A stretch of 36,475 nucleotides of DNA, from positions 1 through 36,475 of the forward strand of contig JACRER010000071.1 in assembly GCA_016234365.1 (NCBI GenBank), in the 5' to 3' direction. Within the stretch, counting starts at the first letter, position 1. Every line of letters starts with the position of its first letter. Of this stretch, positions 22,992 to 30,543 are shown one piece after another. The notes beneath the pieces are model-generated. The model saw nothing but the letters and a program-made list of their open reading frames with translations. It was not told where the DNA came from and searched no databases. Source of the DNA: Elusimicrobiota bacterium (GTDB lineage Bacteria > Elusimicrobiota > Elusimicrobia > Elusimicrobiales > UBA9959). The position numbers were made by a program, and so were the translations under genes.

Positions 22992-24282
22992 GACGGACGT
23001 ACTGATAATAGGCGGCGGCCTCGCCGGCCTTTCGGCGGCCAAGGCGCTGGAAGGCAAAAAAAGCTATATCGTGGCCGAGCGCGAGAACCGCCCTGGCGGC
23101 CTTTCCTCCACGGTCAAAAAAGGCGGCTTCCACTTCGACTATTCCGGCCACCTGCTGCACCTGCGCTGGCCAAAAACTTCCAAATTCATCCTGGACGCCC
23201 TGGGCTCCAACCGCAGGCGCCTCCGGCGCGACGCGCGCGTTTTTGCGCACGGCCGCTGGACCGGGTTCCCTTTCCAGGCAAATCTCGCCCCCATGCCGCA
23301 GAAGGTTAAAGCGGAATGCGTCAGCGCTTTCCTCAAGGCCTGGCGCGCGGGCGCCGGCCCCGGCGACGGTTCCGAGGTCTTCAGCCGCTGGACGCGCCGC
23401 GTCCTGGGCGAGGGCATCTCCCGGCATTTCATGCTGCCCTACAACGCCAAACTCTGGCAGTACCCGCTGGAGCGCCTGACCACCGAATGGTGCGCGCCGT
23501 TCGTGCCGATGCCGCGCCCCGAAGAAGTCATCGAGGGCGCCTACGGCGGGCGCACCGAAGGCCTGGGCTACAACACTTTCTTCCATTACCCGAAGCGCGG
23601 CGGCATAGGCGCGCTCTCCAACGCGCTTGCGGCCGGCTCTTCCGGCCTGCGCCTGGGGCTGGAAGTGGAAAGCGTCGACTTACGCAAGGGCGTGGCGCAG
23701 GTCCGCCATTTCGGGCCCGTACATTTCAAGCGCCTCATCAACACCTCGCCGCTGAACAGCTTTACCGCCATGTGTTCGGACGCCCCAGCCGCCGTGAAAC
23801 GCGCCGGGGCAGCACTCCGCCACAACACGGTCTACGTGCTCAACCTCGGGGCTCGCGGCGTACGCCAGGAACTGCACTGGGGCTATTTCCCGGGTGAAGG
23901 CTTCCCGTTCTACCGCGCCGGGCTCGCCAGCAACTTCTCGGCGGAGCTGGCCCCCCGCGGTTGCGCGTCTTTCTATGTAGAATTCGCCACGGCCGGAGAA
24001 GCGCTGGACCTGGCCGCCGCCGAAGCCGCCGCCGTGAAAGGCCTTCGCCGCTGCGGCCTGCTGGGCCCCGGCTCCAAAATAGTGGAAAAGCTCTGGCTCA
24101 AGATTCCCTGCGCTTACGTCGTTTACAACAGGGAGCGCGCCGCCGCCCTGCCCGTAATAAACTCCTGGCTCAAGGCCAAAAAGGCGCAAAGCATTGGCCG
24201 CTACGGCGCCTGGAAGTATTCCTTCATGGAAGAAAGCGTGAAAGAAGGGCTCGAGGCCGCAGGTTCGCTGCTCGCGCGCTGA
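22984..24282 (+). CDS. FAD-dependent oxidoreductase (protoporphyrinogen oxidase / UDP-galactopyranose mutase-like)
   Basis: A 432-residue flavoprotein with a dinucleotide loop GGGLAG (10-15) and the ERENRPGG block that binds the FAD ribose. The rest (FDYSGHLLH, LPYNAKLWQYPLERL, YPKRGGIGALSNAL) places it in the amine-oxidase/protoporphyrinogen-oxidase superfamily, in a group often found in polysaccharide loci. I start it at the ATG at 22984; the in-frame GTG at 22975 adds three residues. The heme role is unlikely here since no heme genes are near. A mutase-like or desaturase-like action on a sugar or polyprenyl group is possible. The next gene follows after 3 nt. Confidence 0.8.
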   Translation: MLKTDVLIIGGGLAGLSAAKALEGKKSYIVAERENRPGGLSSTVKKGGFHFDYSGHLLHLRWPKTSKFILDALGSNRRRLRRDARVFAHGRWTGFPFQANLAPMPQKVKAECVSAFLKAWRAGAGPGDGSEVFSRWTRRVLGEGISRHFMLPYNAKLWQYPLERLTTEWCAPFVPMPRPEEVIEGAYGGRTEGLGYNTFFHYPKRGGIGALSNALAAGSSGLRLGLEVESVDLRKGVAQVRHFGPVHFKRLINTSPLNSFTAMCSDAPAAVKRAGAALRHNTVYVLNLGARGVRQELHWGYFPGEGFPFYRAGLASNFSAELAPRGCASFYVEFATAGEALDLAAAEAAAVKGLRRCGLLGPGSKIVEKLWLKIPCAYVVYNRERAAALPVINSWLKAKKAQSIGRYGAWKYSFMEESVKEGLEAAGSLLAR

Positions 24283-24285
24283 CCC

Positions 24286-25119
24286 ATGGCTTACCGCTAC
24301 CCGCTGGCAGGAAAAGAACTGCGTGTCCTGGCCGCCCTGCCGGTACTCCTCGTCGCTTTGTCCGCCGGTTACGTGCTGTGGCTGCCCGACGTAAAAGAAT
24401 TCAAGGTCAAAAACCCATCGGCGACCTCCTTCATGCGCATTAAAGAGGGCCAGGCGCGCGCGCAGGGCCGCAGGCTGGGCCGGGAGATGATCTGGACGCC
24501 GTGGGACCGGATCTCGGAGAACCTAAAGCACGCCGTGCTGGTGGCCGAGGACGACGGGTTCTACCTGCACAAGGGCGTGGACTGGGAGAGCACCCGCAGG
24601 GCCATGGCCGAGGACCTGAAGAAAGGCCGCTTCGCCAAGGGCGGCAGTACCATCACGCAGCAGCTGGCCCGCAACCTCTACCTTTCCCCCTCCAAGAACC
24701 CGCTGCGCAAGATAAAAGAGATCCTGATAGCGCGCCGCCTGGAGAAGGACCTGGGCAAGCGGCGCATCTTCGAGCTTTACCTGAACGTGGCTGAATGGGG
24801 CAAGGGCGTATACGGCTGCGGCGCGGCGGCGCAGGCATATTTCGGCAAGTCCGCCGCGGACCTGACCCCGGAGGAAGCCGCGGCGCTGGCGGCGGCGCTG
24901 CCCAGTCCCCGGCGCTACAACCCGGCCGGCGGCACGCGCTTCATGGAGCGCCAGAAGAGCCGCATTGTCGCGCGCATGCGCGCCTCCGGCTACCTGCCCG
25001 ACGAGGCGGAAGACGAAGACCTGCAGGATTCGCTTGAAGTTATCACCTCGACCGAGGTGACCGTAACAGTGGCGCCGGCTCCCGCCGACGTTATCCCTAG
25101 TCCAGTATCCCGGCCTTGA
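24286..25119 (+). CDS. mtgA: monofunctional peptidoglycan glycosyltransferase (GT51)
   Basis: MtgA polymerises lipid II into glycan strands at the outer face of the inner membrane. The 277-residue protein has one N-terminal membrane helix (about 11-33) and a GT51 domain with the catalytic AEDDGFYLHKG block (E88), GGSTITQQLARN (119-130), an RKIKEILIARRLE stretch and ELYLNVAEWG. No transpeptidase domain follows. The last 40 residues are an unusual acidic and then Pro/Val/Thr-rich tail. It is the last gene of the second glycan operon, 3 nt after the flavoprotein, and its final 23 nt overlap the 3' end of dapA on the other strand. Confidence 0.9.
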   Translation: MAYRYPLAGKELRVLAALPVLLVALSAGYVLWLPDVKEFKVKNPSATSFMRIKEGQARAQGRRLGREMIWTPWDRISENLKHAVLVAEDDGFYLHKGVDWESTRRAMAEDLKKGRFAKGGSTITQQLARNLYLSPSKNPLRKIKEILIARRLEKDLGKRRIFELYLNVAEWGKGVYGCGAAAQAYFGKSAADLTPEEAAALAAALPSPRRYNPAGGTRFMERQKSRIVARMRASGYLPDEAEDEDLQDSLEVITSTEVTVTVAPAPADVIPSPVSRP

Positions 25120-25981
25120 TCATGGCCGCTTTCAGGGGCGCGCGGCGCGCGGCGCAGAGCGGCGTGAGCGGCAGGCGCGGCTCGGGCGAACACAGCCCCA
25201 TGAGCGACGCCGCGTATTTCACGGGGATCGGGTTGGTTTCGGAGAACAGCGCTTTTACCAGCGGAAAAAGGTTGTGGTGAATGGCCGCGGCGCCCGCCAG
25301 GTCGCCTTCCAGGAACAGCCCGCACATTTTCACCATTTCCCCGGGCGCCACATTGGAGACCACGGAGATAACGCCCTTCGCCCCCACGGCCATCATGGGC
25401 AGCGTCAGCGCGTCGTCCCCGCTCATCACCGCAAAATCCTCGTCGGCGCCGTTGATTATTTCGCTCACCTGGTCCAGGCTGCCCGCGGCTTCCTTGATAC
25501 CGATGATATTGGAGAACTTCCGCCGCAGCGCCAGCGCCGTGGCCGGCAGCATGTTAACGCCGGTGCGCCCGGGAATATTGTAAAGCACCACCGGCAGGCG
25601 CGTGGCCCCGGCCAGTTCCGAGAAATGAGCCAGCATCCCCTCCTGCGTCGGTTTGTTGTAATAGGGCACTATGGCCAGCAGGCCGTCCACCCCGAGCGCC
25701 GAAACTTTCCTGACCATCTCCACGGACTTCTCCGTGGAATTGGTCCCTACTCCCGGAACCACGTAGGCTTTGCCCTTGGCGGCCGAAACCACCGTCTTTA
25801 TCACGGCCAGGTATTCCTCCGGGGTCAGCGTGGCCGCCTCGCCGGTGGAACCGCACGGCACAAGCCCGGTGACGCCGGCTTCCACCTGAAAAGCGACTAT
25901 CTTTTTCAGCGCGGCCAGGTCGGGTTTGCCGCCCTTGAACGGGGTGACTATCGCGGTAAAAACACCTTTAAGTTTCAGCAT
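25097..25981 (-). CDS. dapA: 4-hydroxy-tetrahydrodipicolinate synthase
   Basis: DapA condenses pyruvate with aspartate semialdehyde, the first step committed to diaminopimelate and lysine. The 294-residue protein has Schiff-base lysine K163 in GIKEAAG, Y134 and R139 in LYNIPGRTG, and the CGSTGE block (43-48), where serine stands in place of the first threonine of the usual TT pair. The C-terminal AGILD is standard. Its start overlaps the end of dapF by 7 nt, so the two are coupled. It is the last gene of the long leftward run, and it meets mtgA tail to tail with a 23-nt overlap and no terminator. Confidence 0.95.
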   Translation of the reverse strand: MLKLKGVFTAIVTPFKGGKPDLAALKKIVAFQVEAGVTGLVPCGSTGEAATLTPEEYLAVIKTVVSAAKGKAYVVPGVGTNSTEKSVEMVRKVSALGVDGLLAIVPYYNKPTQEGMLAHFSELAGATRLPVVLYNIPGRTGVNMLPATALALRRKFSNIIGIKEAAGSLDQVSEIINGADEDFAVMSGDDALTLPMMAVGAKGVISVVSNVAPGEMVKMCGLFLEGDLAGAAAIHHNLFPLVKALFSETNPIPVKYAASLMGLCSPEPRLPLTPLCAARRAPLKAAMIKAGILD

Positions 25982-26778
25982 TCCGTCTCTCCTTCAAAAA
26001 CTATCCTGGCCGGGCCTTGTATAAAGACCTTTGCCGCGCCCCGCCCCCGGGGCTCTAACCACACCTTGAATTCGTCGCCGCTGCGCGCCGTAAGCCGCAC
26101 CGGCAGCCGCACGTCGCCCGCCAGCGCCAGCGCCACGGCGGCGGCCGTTATGCCGGTGCCGCAGGCCAGCGTCTCGTCTTCCACGCCGCGCTCGTAGGTG
26201 CGCACGTTCACGCGCCCTTTCTTAAGCTCCACAAAATCCACGTTGGCCCCGGCCCGGCCGAAGGCCTTGTTGAACCTGAGCAGGCGCCCGAGGGTACGCA
26301 CATGGAATCCTTCCAGCCCCCTCACCGGCGCCACCGCGTGCGGCACGCCGGTATCCAGAAAATGCACCCGTTCAACGTCGGGAGGATATTTCCCCTTATG
26401 GCCCAGGGAAACGGCACTGACGTCCGGCATGCGCATCCTCACGGTTTCCGTGCCCTTTATCTCCGCCTCCAGTTCCCCCGCGCCGGTGCGCAGCGTGAAC
26501 CTGCGCGCCGCCAGGCCGCGGGAATGCGCCCACCAGGCCGCGCAGCGCGACCCGTTGCCGCAGAACGCTTCGGAACCGTCTGAGTTGAAGTAGCGCACGC
26601 TCACGGCGCTACGCCCGGCGCGGTTCACGTAGAGCAGGCCGTCGGCGCCAATCCCGAGCCGCCTGCGGCAGAGCCGCAGGGCAAGCCGCTTCAGCGCGGC
26701 GGTGCCGCGGCGGCCGCCGGTAAGCAGCACAAAGTCGTTGCCCGCGCCGGACATCTTCCAGAATTTTATTTTTTGCAT
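25975..26778 (-). CDS. dapF: diaminopimelate epimerase
   Basis: DapF converts LL-DAP to meso-DAP, the amino acid that L,D-transpeptidases cross-link in Gram-negative walls. The 267-residue protein has SGAGNDF (10-16), the first catalytic cysteine C73 in FCGNGSRC and the second, C216, in LACGTG. Both active-site cysteines are intact and length is normal. It overlaps the TPR gene upstream by 13 nt and dapA downstream by 7 nt. The other DAP genes (dapB, argD/dapC or dapL) are not in the window. Confidence 0.95.
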   Translation of the reverse strand: MQKIKFWKMSGAGNDFVLLTGGRRGTAALKRLALRLCRRRLGIGADGLLYVNRAGRSAVSVRYFNSDGSEAFCGNGSRCAAWWAHSRGLAARRFTLRTGAGELEAEIKGTETVRMRMPDVSAVSLGHKGKYPPDVERVHFLDTGVPHAVAPVRGLEGFHVRTLGRLLRFNKAFGRAGANVDFVELKKGRVNVRTYERGVEDETLACGTGITAAAVALALAGDVRLPVRLTARSGDEFKVWLEPRGRGAAKVFIQGPARIVFEGETEC

Positions 26779-27734
26779 GCGTCCCCGCCCGTGTCCTTCT
26801 CTCCGCCGAGGAAAGCGCCGGCGACCTTGGCCGTGAATTGTCCGCCGGCGCGCGCCGCCATAAAATAAGGTTCGGCCGCCGCCTTTTCCCCCAGCCGGTA
26901 AAGAGCCATGCCCTTAACGATGGAGGCCAGCGGGTCTTTAGGGTCGGCGGCCAGTTCAGGCTCGGCGGCCTCTATGGCCCTGCGCGGCAGCCCGCCCATC
27001 AAGAGGTAAAGCGCCCGTTCCAGCCGCAGCGGCCGGGAAGGTTCCAGGTTTATGGCGGCCTCCAGCTCCGGCAGCGCCTTATAGTAATCCCCGCGGCCGG
27101 CCCAGACGCGCGCGCGGGTGAACCGCCAGTAGGCGGACCGCGGCGCCAGCGCGGCCCCTTTAGCCGCGATATAGAGGGCTTCGTCCCAATCCCGTTTCTT
27201 CAGCATGCAGGCCGAATATTCCCGCAGCACGGCCGCGTCGGAAAAATCCTGCAGGATCACGGCCCGAGAATAGTATTCCTTGGCCCTGCCGTAGAACCCC
27301 AGCGCGGCATAAGCGCGGGCCAGGCCGAGGCTGGCCTCTATGTCGTCCGATCTCAGCGTAAGGACTTTCAGGAACAGCGGCACGGCGTTGGCGCTGAAGC
27401 CGGCCGCGTTGTAGATGGCGGCCAGCCGCCCCGCGAACAGGGCGTTATCGGGATAAAGCCCGATGGCAAGTTTGTAAAGGCTTATGGCTTTGTCCGTAAG
27501 GCCTGAGCGCTCATAGCAGCCGCCCACATAAACGTAGGCCTCCTCACGCAGCCCGGCTGGCGGCTTCTCCCGCAGGAAGACCTCGGACCCCTGCGTTACC
27601 GTTTGGCAGTCGCCTTTGGCGTAAGCGGCGCGCATCTCCGTAAGCAGGGCCGCGGCCCGGCGGTCGGAAGCCCCGCCGAACAGGAAGGCGTTTGCGGGCG
27701 CGGCCGCGAGCAGGATAAGGAGCAGCGCCCTCAT
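26766..27734 (-). CDS. exported TPR-repeat protein
   Basis: A 322-residue protein with a signal peptide (residues 1-16, ending ANA) followed by about seven tetratricopeptide repeats (for example YVYVGGCYERSGLTDKAISL, LGLARAYAALGFYGRAKEY). Such solenoids bind partner proteins, here in the periplasm. Two cysteines early in the mature part (about 43 and 73) could form a disulfide. It is coupled to a patatin gene upstream by ATGA and to dapF downstream by a 13-nt overlap. No enzyme function is visible; a scaffold or envelope-assembly role is a guess from the neighbours. Confidence 0.75.
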   Translation of the reverse strand: MRALLLILLAAAPANAFLFGGASDRRAAALLTEMRAAYAKGDCQTVTQGSEVFLREKPPAGLREEAYVYVGGCYERSGLTDKAISLYKLAIGLYPDNALFAGRLAAIYNAAGFSANAVPLFLKVLTLRSDDIEASLGLARAYAALGFYGRAKEYYSRAVILQDFSDAAVLREYSACMLKKRDWDEALYIAAKGAALAPRSAYWRFTRARVWAGRGDYYKALPELEAAINLEPSRPLRLERALYLLMGGLPRRAIEAAEPELAADPKDPLASIVKGMALYRLGEKAAAEPYFMAARAGGQFTAKVAGAFLGGEKDTGGDACKK

Positions 27735-28669
27735 AATTTTTCCACCAGCCGCGGCGCGGCGTAGATAAGGAAATTTTCCCGGGCGGCGTCCATTTCTGCG
27801 GAGGCGGACGCAAGGCCCGCTTCCCCGGCTTCGGTGCAGCGGTCGAAATCAGCCACGCTCATATCGCCCACCTGCGCGCGCATCACAAAATTGGAAGCTT
27901 TCTCCGACTCCTTGGCCAGCAGCGAACCCCGGATATCTATGACCTGCAGCAGCGTGGTAAGCACGCTCTCCGGGTTCTTGTTGATGGAATTTTCCATCAC
28001 GCTGGCCAGCACCCAGTCCGCGCCCAGGTCCCGAGCCGCGTCCACCGGCACATTGTCCACCACGCCGCCGTCCACCAGGTAGCGGTGGCGGTACTGCACC
28101 GGGGCGAAGACCCCCGGGAGGTTGACGCTGGCCCGCACGGCTATGTCCAGCGGGCCTTCCGTAAAGACCACTTTCTCCCCGGTGCGGATGTCCATGGCCG
28201 TACAGGCGAAAGGTTTTTTGAGTTTTTCGAAAGTGAGACCGCCCATGCGGCTTTCTATGAAGCGCGTGATATATTTGGGCGTGATCAGTTTATCCGCTAT
28301 GAGCAGCGGCAGCATCTTGATGCCCGTAAAATCCTTACCCACCTTCAGCCTGGCCGCGTCCCGGCCGAAAGTCCAGAGTTCCTCTATGGGCTGGCCGGAA
28401 GAATATATGGCGCCTATCAGCGCCCCCATCGAGGTGCCGGCCACGTAATCCACGGGGAAGCCGGCGTAGCCGAGCGCTTCCAGCACGCCGGTATGGGCAA
28501 AGCCGCGCGCTCCTCCGCCCGACAGCGCAAGGCCTACGGCCGGTCTGGCCGGCGGGCGCGCCGTGGCCGCTCGGGTCCACAGGGCCTCGCGCAGGATCTC
28601 GTCGTCGCCCACCTGCGCGCGCGCCGGGGCGGCCAGGAGGAGGAAAAGCGGCAGAAGTAGAAGTTTCAT
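27731..28669 (-). CDS. secreted patatin-like phospholipase
   Basis: A 312-residue protein with a signal peptide (1-18, ending ARA) and a patatin domain: oxyanion loop GGGARG (51-56), nucleophile S80 in GTSMG and the aspartate of the DGG motif at D200. These form the Ser-Asp dyad of RssA/PlpD-type lipases. I start at the ATG at 28669; earlier in-frame starts precede the signal peptide and lack support. Unlike PlpD it has no C-terminal POTRA or barrel, and ends near residue 312. It lies 38 nt after the TolC-like gene and overlaps the TPR gene by ATGA. Likely a periplasmic or exported lipid acyl hydrolase. Confidence 0.85.
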   Translation of the reverse strand: MKLLLLPLFLLLAAPARAQVGDDEILREALWTRAATARPPARPAVGLALSGGGARGFAHTGVLEALGYAGFPVDYVAGTSMGALIGAIYSSGQPIEELWTFGRDAARLKVGKDFTGIKMLPLLIADKLITPKYITRFIESRMGGLTFEKLKKPFACTAMDIRTGEKVVFTEGPLDIAVRASVNLPGVFAPVQYRHRYLVDGGVVDNVPVDAARDLGADWVLASVMENSINKNPESVLTTLLQVIDIRGSLLAKESEKASNFVMRAQVGDMSVADFDRCTEAGEAGLASASAEMDAARENFLIYAAPRLVEKL

Positions 28670-28677
28670 TATACAGC

Positions 28678-28694
28678 GCCGGGCCGTGCCCGGC
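28678..28694. other. GC-rich inverted repeat between the TolC-like and patatin genes
   Basis: A perfect 7-bp stem (28678-28684 with 28688-28694) and 3-nt loop in the 38-nt gap. On the minus strand the T-run lies before rather than after the stem, so it is not a terminator; it may affect mRNA processing. Confidence 0.35.
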
Positions 28695-28707
28695 AAAATC
28701 GGATGCG

Positions 28708-29991
28708 TCAGCGCGGCAGGTCTCGGCCGCGGGCCCACTCCAGCCGGATGCGCGCCATCAACTGGCGGTAAACGGCTTCGCCCGAACGCCGCTCCAGGTC
28801 GCACAGCGCGCAAAGGGCCCGCAGGGCCGCCATGGACGGGCGCGCGGTTCTGGACGCGGCCTCGTACCCGGCCTTCATGCGGCGCACTTCCTCGGAAAAC
28901 CTGGCCGCCTCGGCCTGCCAGGCGGCCGCCTCACGGTGCGCTGAAATTATCTCGAAGCGGATCTTATCCTGCAGTTCGGAGCGTTTCAGCTCGCCCTGGC
29001 GCTGCTGCGCTCGGCGCTGCTGCACCTGGGTCCACACGTCGTAGGAAAGCGGGAACCGGACGGCCAGCGAAGCCAGCCAGTTGCCGTAGCGGCGGTCCGA
29101 GTTGGACAGGTCCTGCAGCCGGTAGGCGTTCACGTCGTACGCGGCGCCCAGATAGATGGTAGGGTAGCGGCGCACCATGGCCATATTCACCGCTATATCG
29201 TCCATCTGCGCTTTGTAGAGCTCGCTCTTAAGTTCGGAGCGCAGCTCCATGGCCGTCACCAGGCTGCGCGTCGGGTCGGCCTCCACCGGCAGCGTCTCAA
29301 AAGCTCCCTCCAGCCGGGGTCGGCTGCCGGGTTCCAGGTTGAGCGCGCGCTGGAACTCCGCCATGGCGGCTTCCTCATCCGCCGCGGCGCGCTGCGCGCG
29401 GTCCGCGAGGCCCGAGACCAGCATGGCGGCCTCCAGGTCTTCGTAGGCGTCCTTGCGCAAAGCTGCGTCCAGCGCGCGGGCCCGCTTAAGCCAGTCCTGC
29501 GCGTCGGAGTTGAGGCGCTGCTGATACAACAGCGTGTAAAAAGATTTTTTAGCCTCGAGCGCGGCGTCGGCCTTGGCCGTTTCGTAATTGACCTTGGCCT
29601 GGTTATGCGCCGTCTTGGCCAGTTTGAGGGTATTGGTGTTCTTGCCGCCGGTATACAGCGGCTGCAGCGCCTGGGCACGCAGGGTATAGAAAGAATTGTC
29701 TATCGCGGGGGAAAGGTAGCTCTCTCCGAGTTCGGACCCCAGCACGGCCGGGTATTCAAGGCTGGCGCGGCTGGCTATGCCCGACAGGGTGAACTGCGGC
29801 AGCGCCATGAAGCGGGCTTCGCTGACGCGCTGGCGGGCTATGATGATATCCTGCTCGGCGGCCAGCGCCGCCGGGCTGTTGCGGACGGCGATCTCCACCG
29901 CGCCGTCCACGGACAGGGCCTCCGAGCCCCCCTGCGCCGCGGCCGCGCCGGCCAGGGCCAGCAGCGCCGCGGTTAATCCTGCGAGTCGCAT
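28708..29991 (-). CDS. TolC-family outer-membrane protein
   Basis: A 427-residue protein with a signal peptide (about 1-19, ending AAA) and the two-fold TolC layout: a long helical hairpin with coiled-coil character, then strand regions (YLSPAIDNSFYTLRAQALQP; IYLGAAYDVNAY), repeated once. TolC-like channels span the outer membrane and the periplasm for efflux or type I secretion. No adaptor or inner-membrane pump is next to it, so it either works with components encoded elsewhere or serves the patatin/TPR genes downstream. Residues near 230 to 290 link the two halves. It follows the HAMP protein by a single base. Confidence 0.82.
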   Translation of the reverse strand: MRLAGLTAALLALAGAAAAQGGSEALSVDGAVEIAVRNSPAALAAEQDIIIARQRVSEARFMALPQFTLSGIASRASLEYPAVLGSELGESYLSPAIDNSFYTLRAQALQPLYTGGKNTNTLKLAKTAHNQAKVNYETAKADAALEAKKSFYTLLYQQRLNSDAQDWLKRARALDAALRKDAYEDLEAAMLVSGLADRAQRAAADEEAAMAEFQRALNLEPGSRPRLEGAFETLPVEADPTRSLVTAMELRSELKSELYKAQMDDIAVNMAMVRRYPTIYLGAAYDVNAYRLQDLSNSDRRYGNWLASLAVRFPLSYDVWTQVQQRRAQQRQGELKRSELQDKIRFEIISAHREAAAWQAEAARFSEEVRRMKAGYEAASRTARPSMAALRALCALCDLERRSGEAVYRQLMARIRLEWARGRDLPR

Positions 29992-29992
29992 C

Positions 29993-30535
29993 TTACACCT
30001 TGAACTTCGGCATTATCTCGGAAACTTTATTCTTAAGTTCCTCGGCCTTTTGCTGCAGGCCGTGGCCGGCCGCTTCGGCGCGGAAAGCCTCGTACTCTTT
30101 AACCACTTCGTTCACGGCGCCGGTCAGGTTGTTGAACTGGTCCTGCAGCTCGGTCAGCTGGTCGCCTTTGCGCAGGTATACGCGGTGCGTCAGGTCGCCT
30201 TCCGCCACGGTAGCGCAGCTTTTCTCGAACTTGAAGATGGGCCCGGCCATGCGGTGCGACACCACGGCCGACACGATCAGCACCATCACCAGGTACATCA
30301 CTATTTTGATGCCGAACAGCGGCATCATGGCGGACATCTCCTCGAGCAGCGGCTGCATCATGGGGTGTTCGTTAACCACTTTGGAAACGGTCCACAGGAT
30401 ATCCAGCCCCACCACGATGAACGCCAGCAGGACGCTCGCGAAGATGAGCGCCATATAGCGGTACTGCAGGTGTTTCTTGATAAGTATCGTCTTGCGCTGG
30501 AACTGTTGGACCGGTTTGTTTTGAGTGTTTTCCAT
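29993..30535 (-). CDS. small two-helix HAMP-domain membrane protein
   Basis: A 180-residue protein with two membrane helices (about 28-50 and 72-94), a very short periplasmic loop, and a HAMP domain (about 95-147; GPIFKFEK and GDLTHRVYLRKGDQLTEL mark its two helices), then a short coiled coil. No kinase, cyclase or methyl-accepting output domain follows. I start at the ATG at 30535, which has an AGAGGGAA ribosome site 8 nt after the pfkA stop; an earlier in-frame start would overlap pfkA. An orphan HAMP protein could relay or modulate signals through a partner, such as the receiver at 32392-32763 in the same run. Confidence 0.75.
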   Translation of the reverse strand: MENTQNKPVQQFQRKTILIKKHLQYRYMALIFASVLLAFIVVGLDILWTVSKVVNEHPMMQPLLEEMSAMMPLFGIKIVMYLVMVLIVSAVVSHRMAGPIFKFEKSCATVAEGDLTHRVYLRKGDQLTELQDQFNNLTGAVNEVVKEYEAFRAEAAGHGLQQKAEELKNKVSEIMPKFKV

Positions 30536-30543
30536 AGTTCCCT

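Noticed and set aside
22984-24282. Protoporphyrinogen oxidase (heme synthesis)
   Set aside because: The fold fits, but it lies in a glycosyltransferase operon without any heme genes, so the generic flavoprotein call is safer.
28668-28673. TATAAT on the minus strand at the patatin start
   Set aside because: It overlaps the start codon itself (TATAATG), so a transcript from it would begin inside the gene; probably chance.
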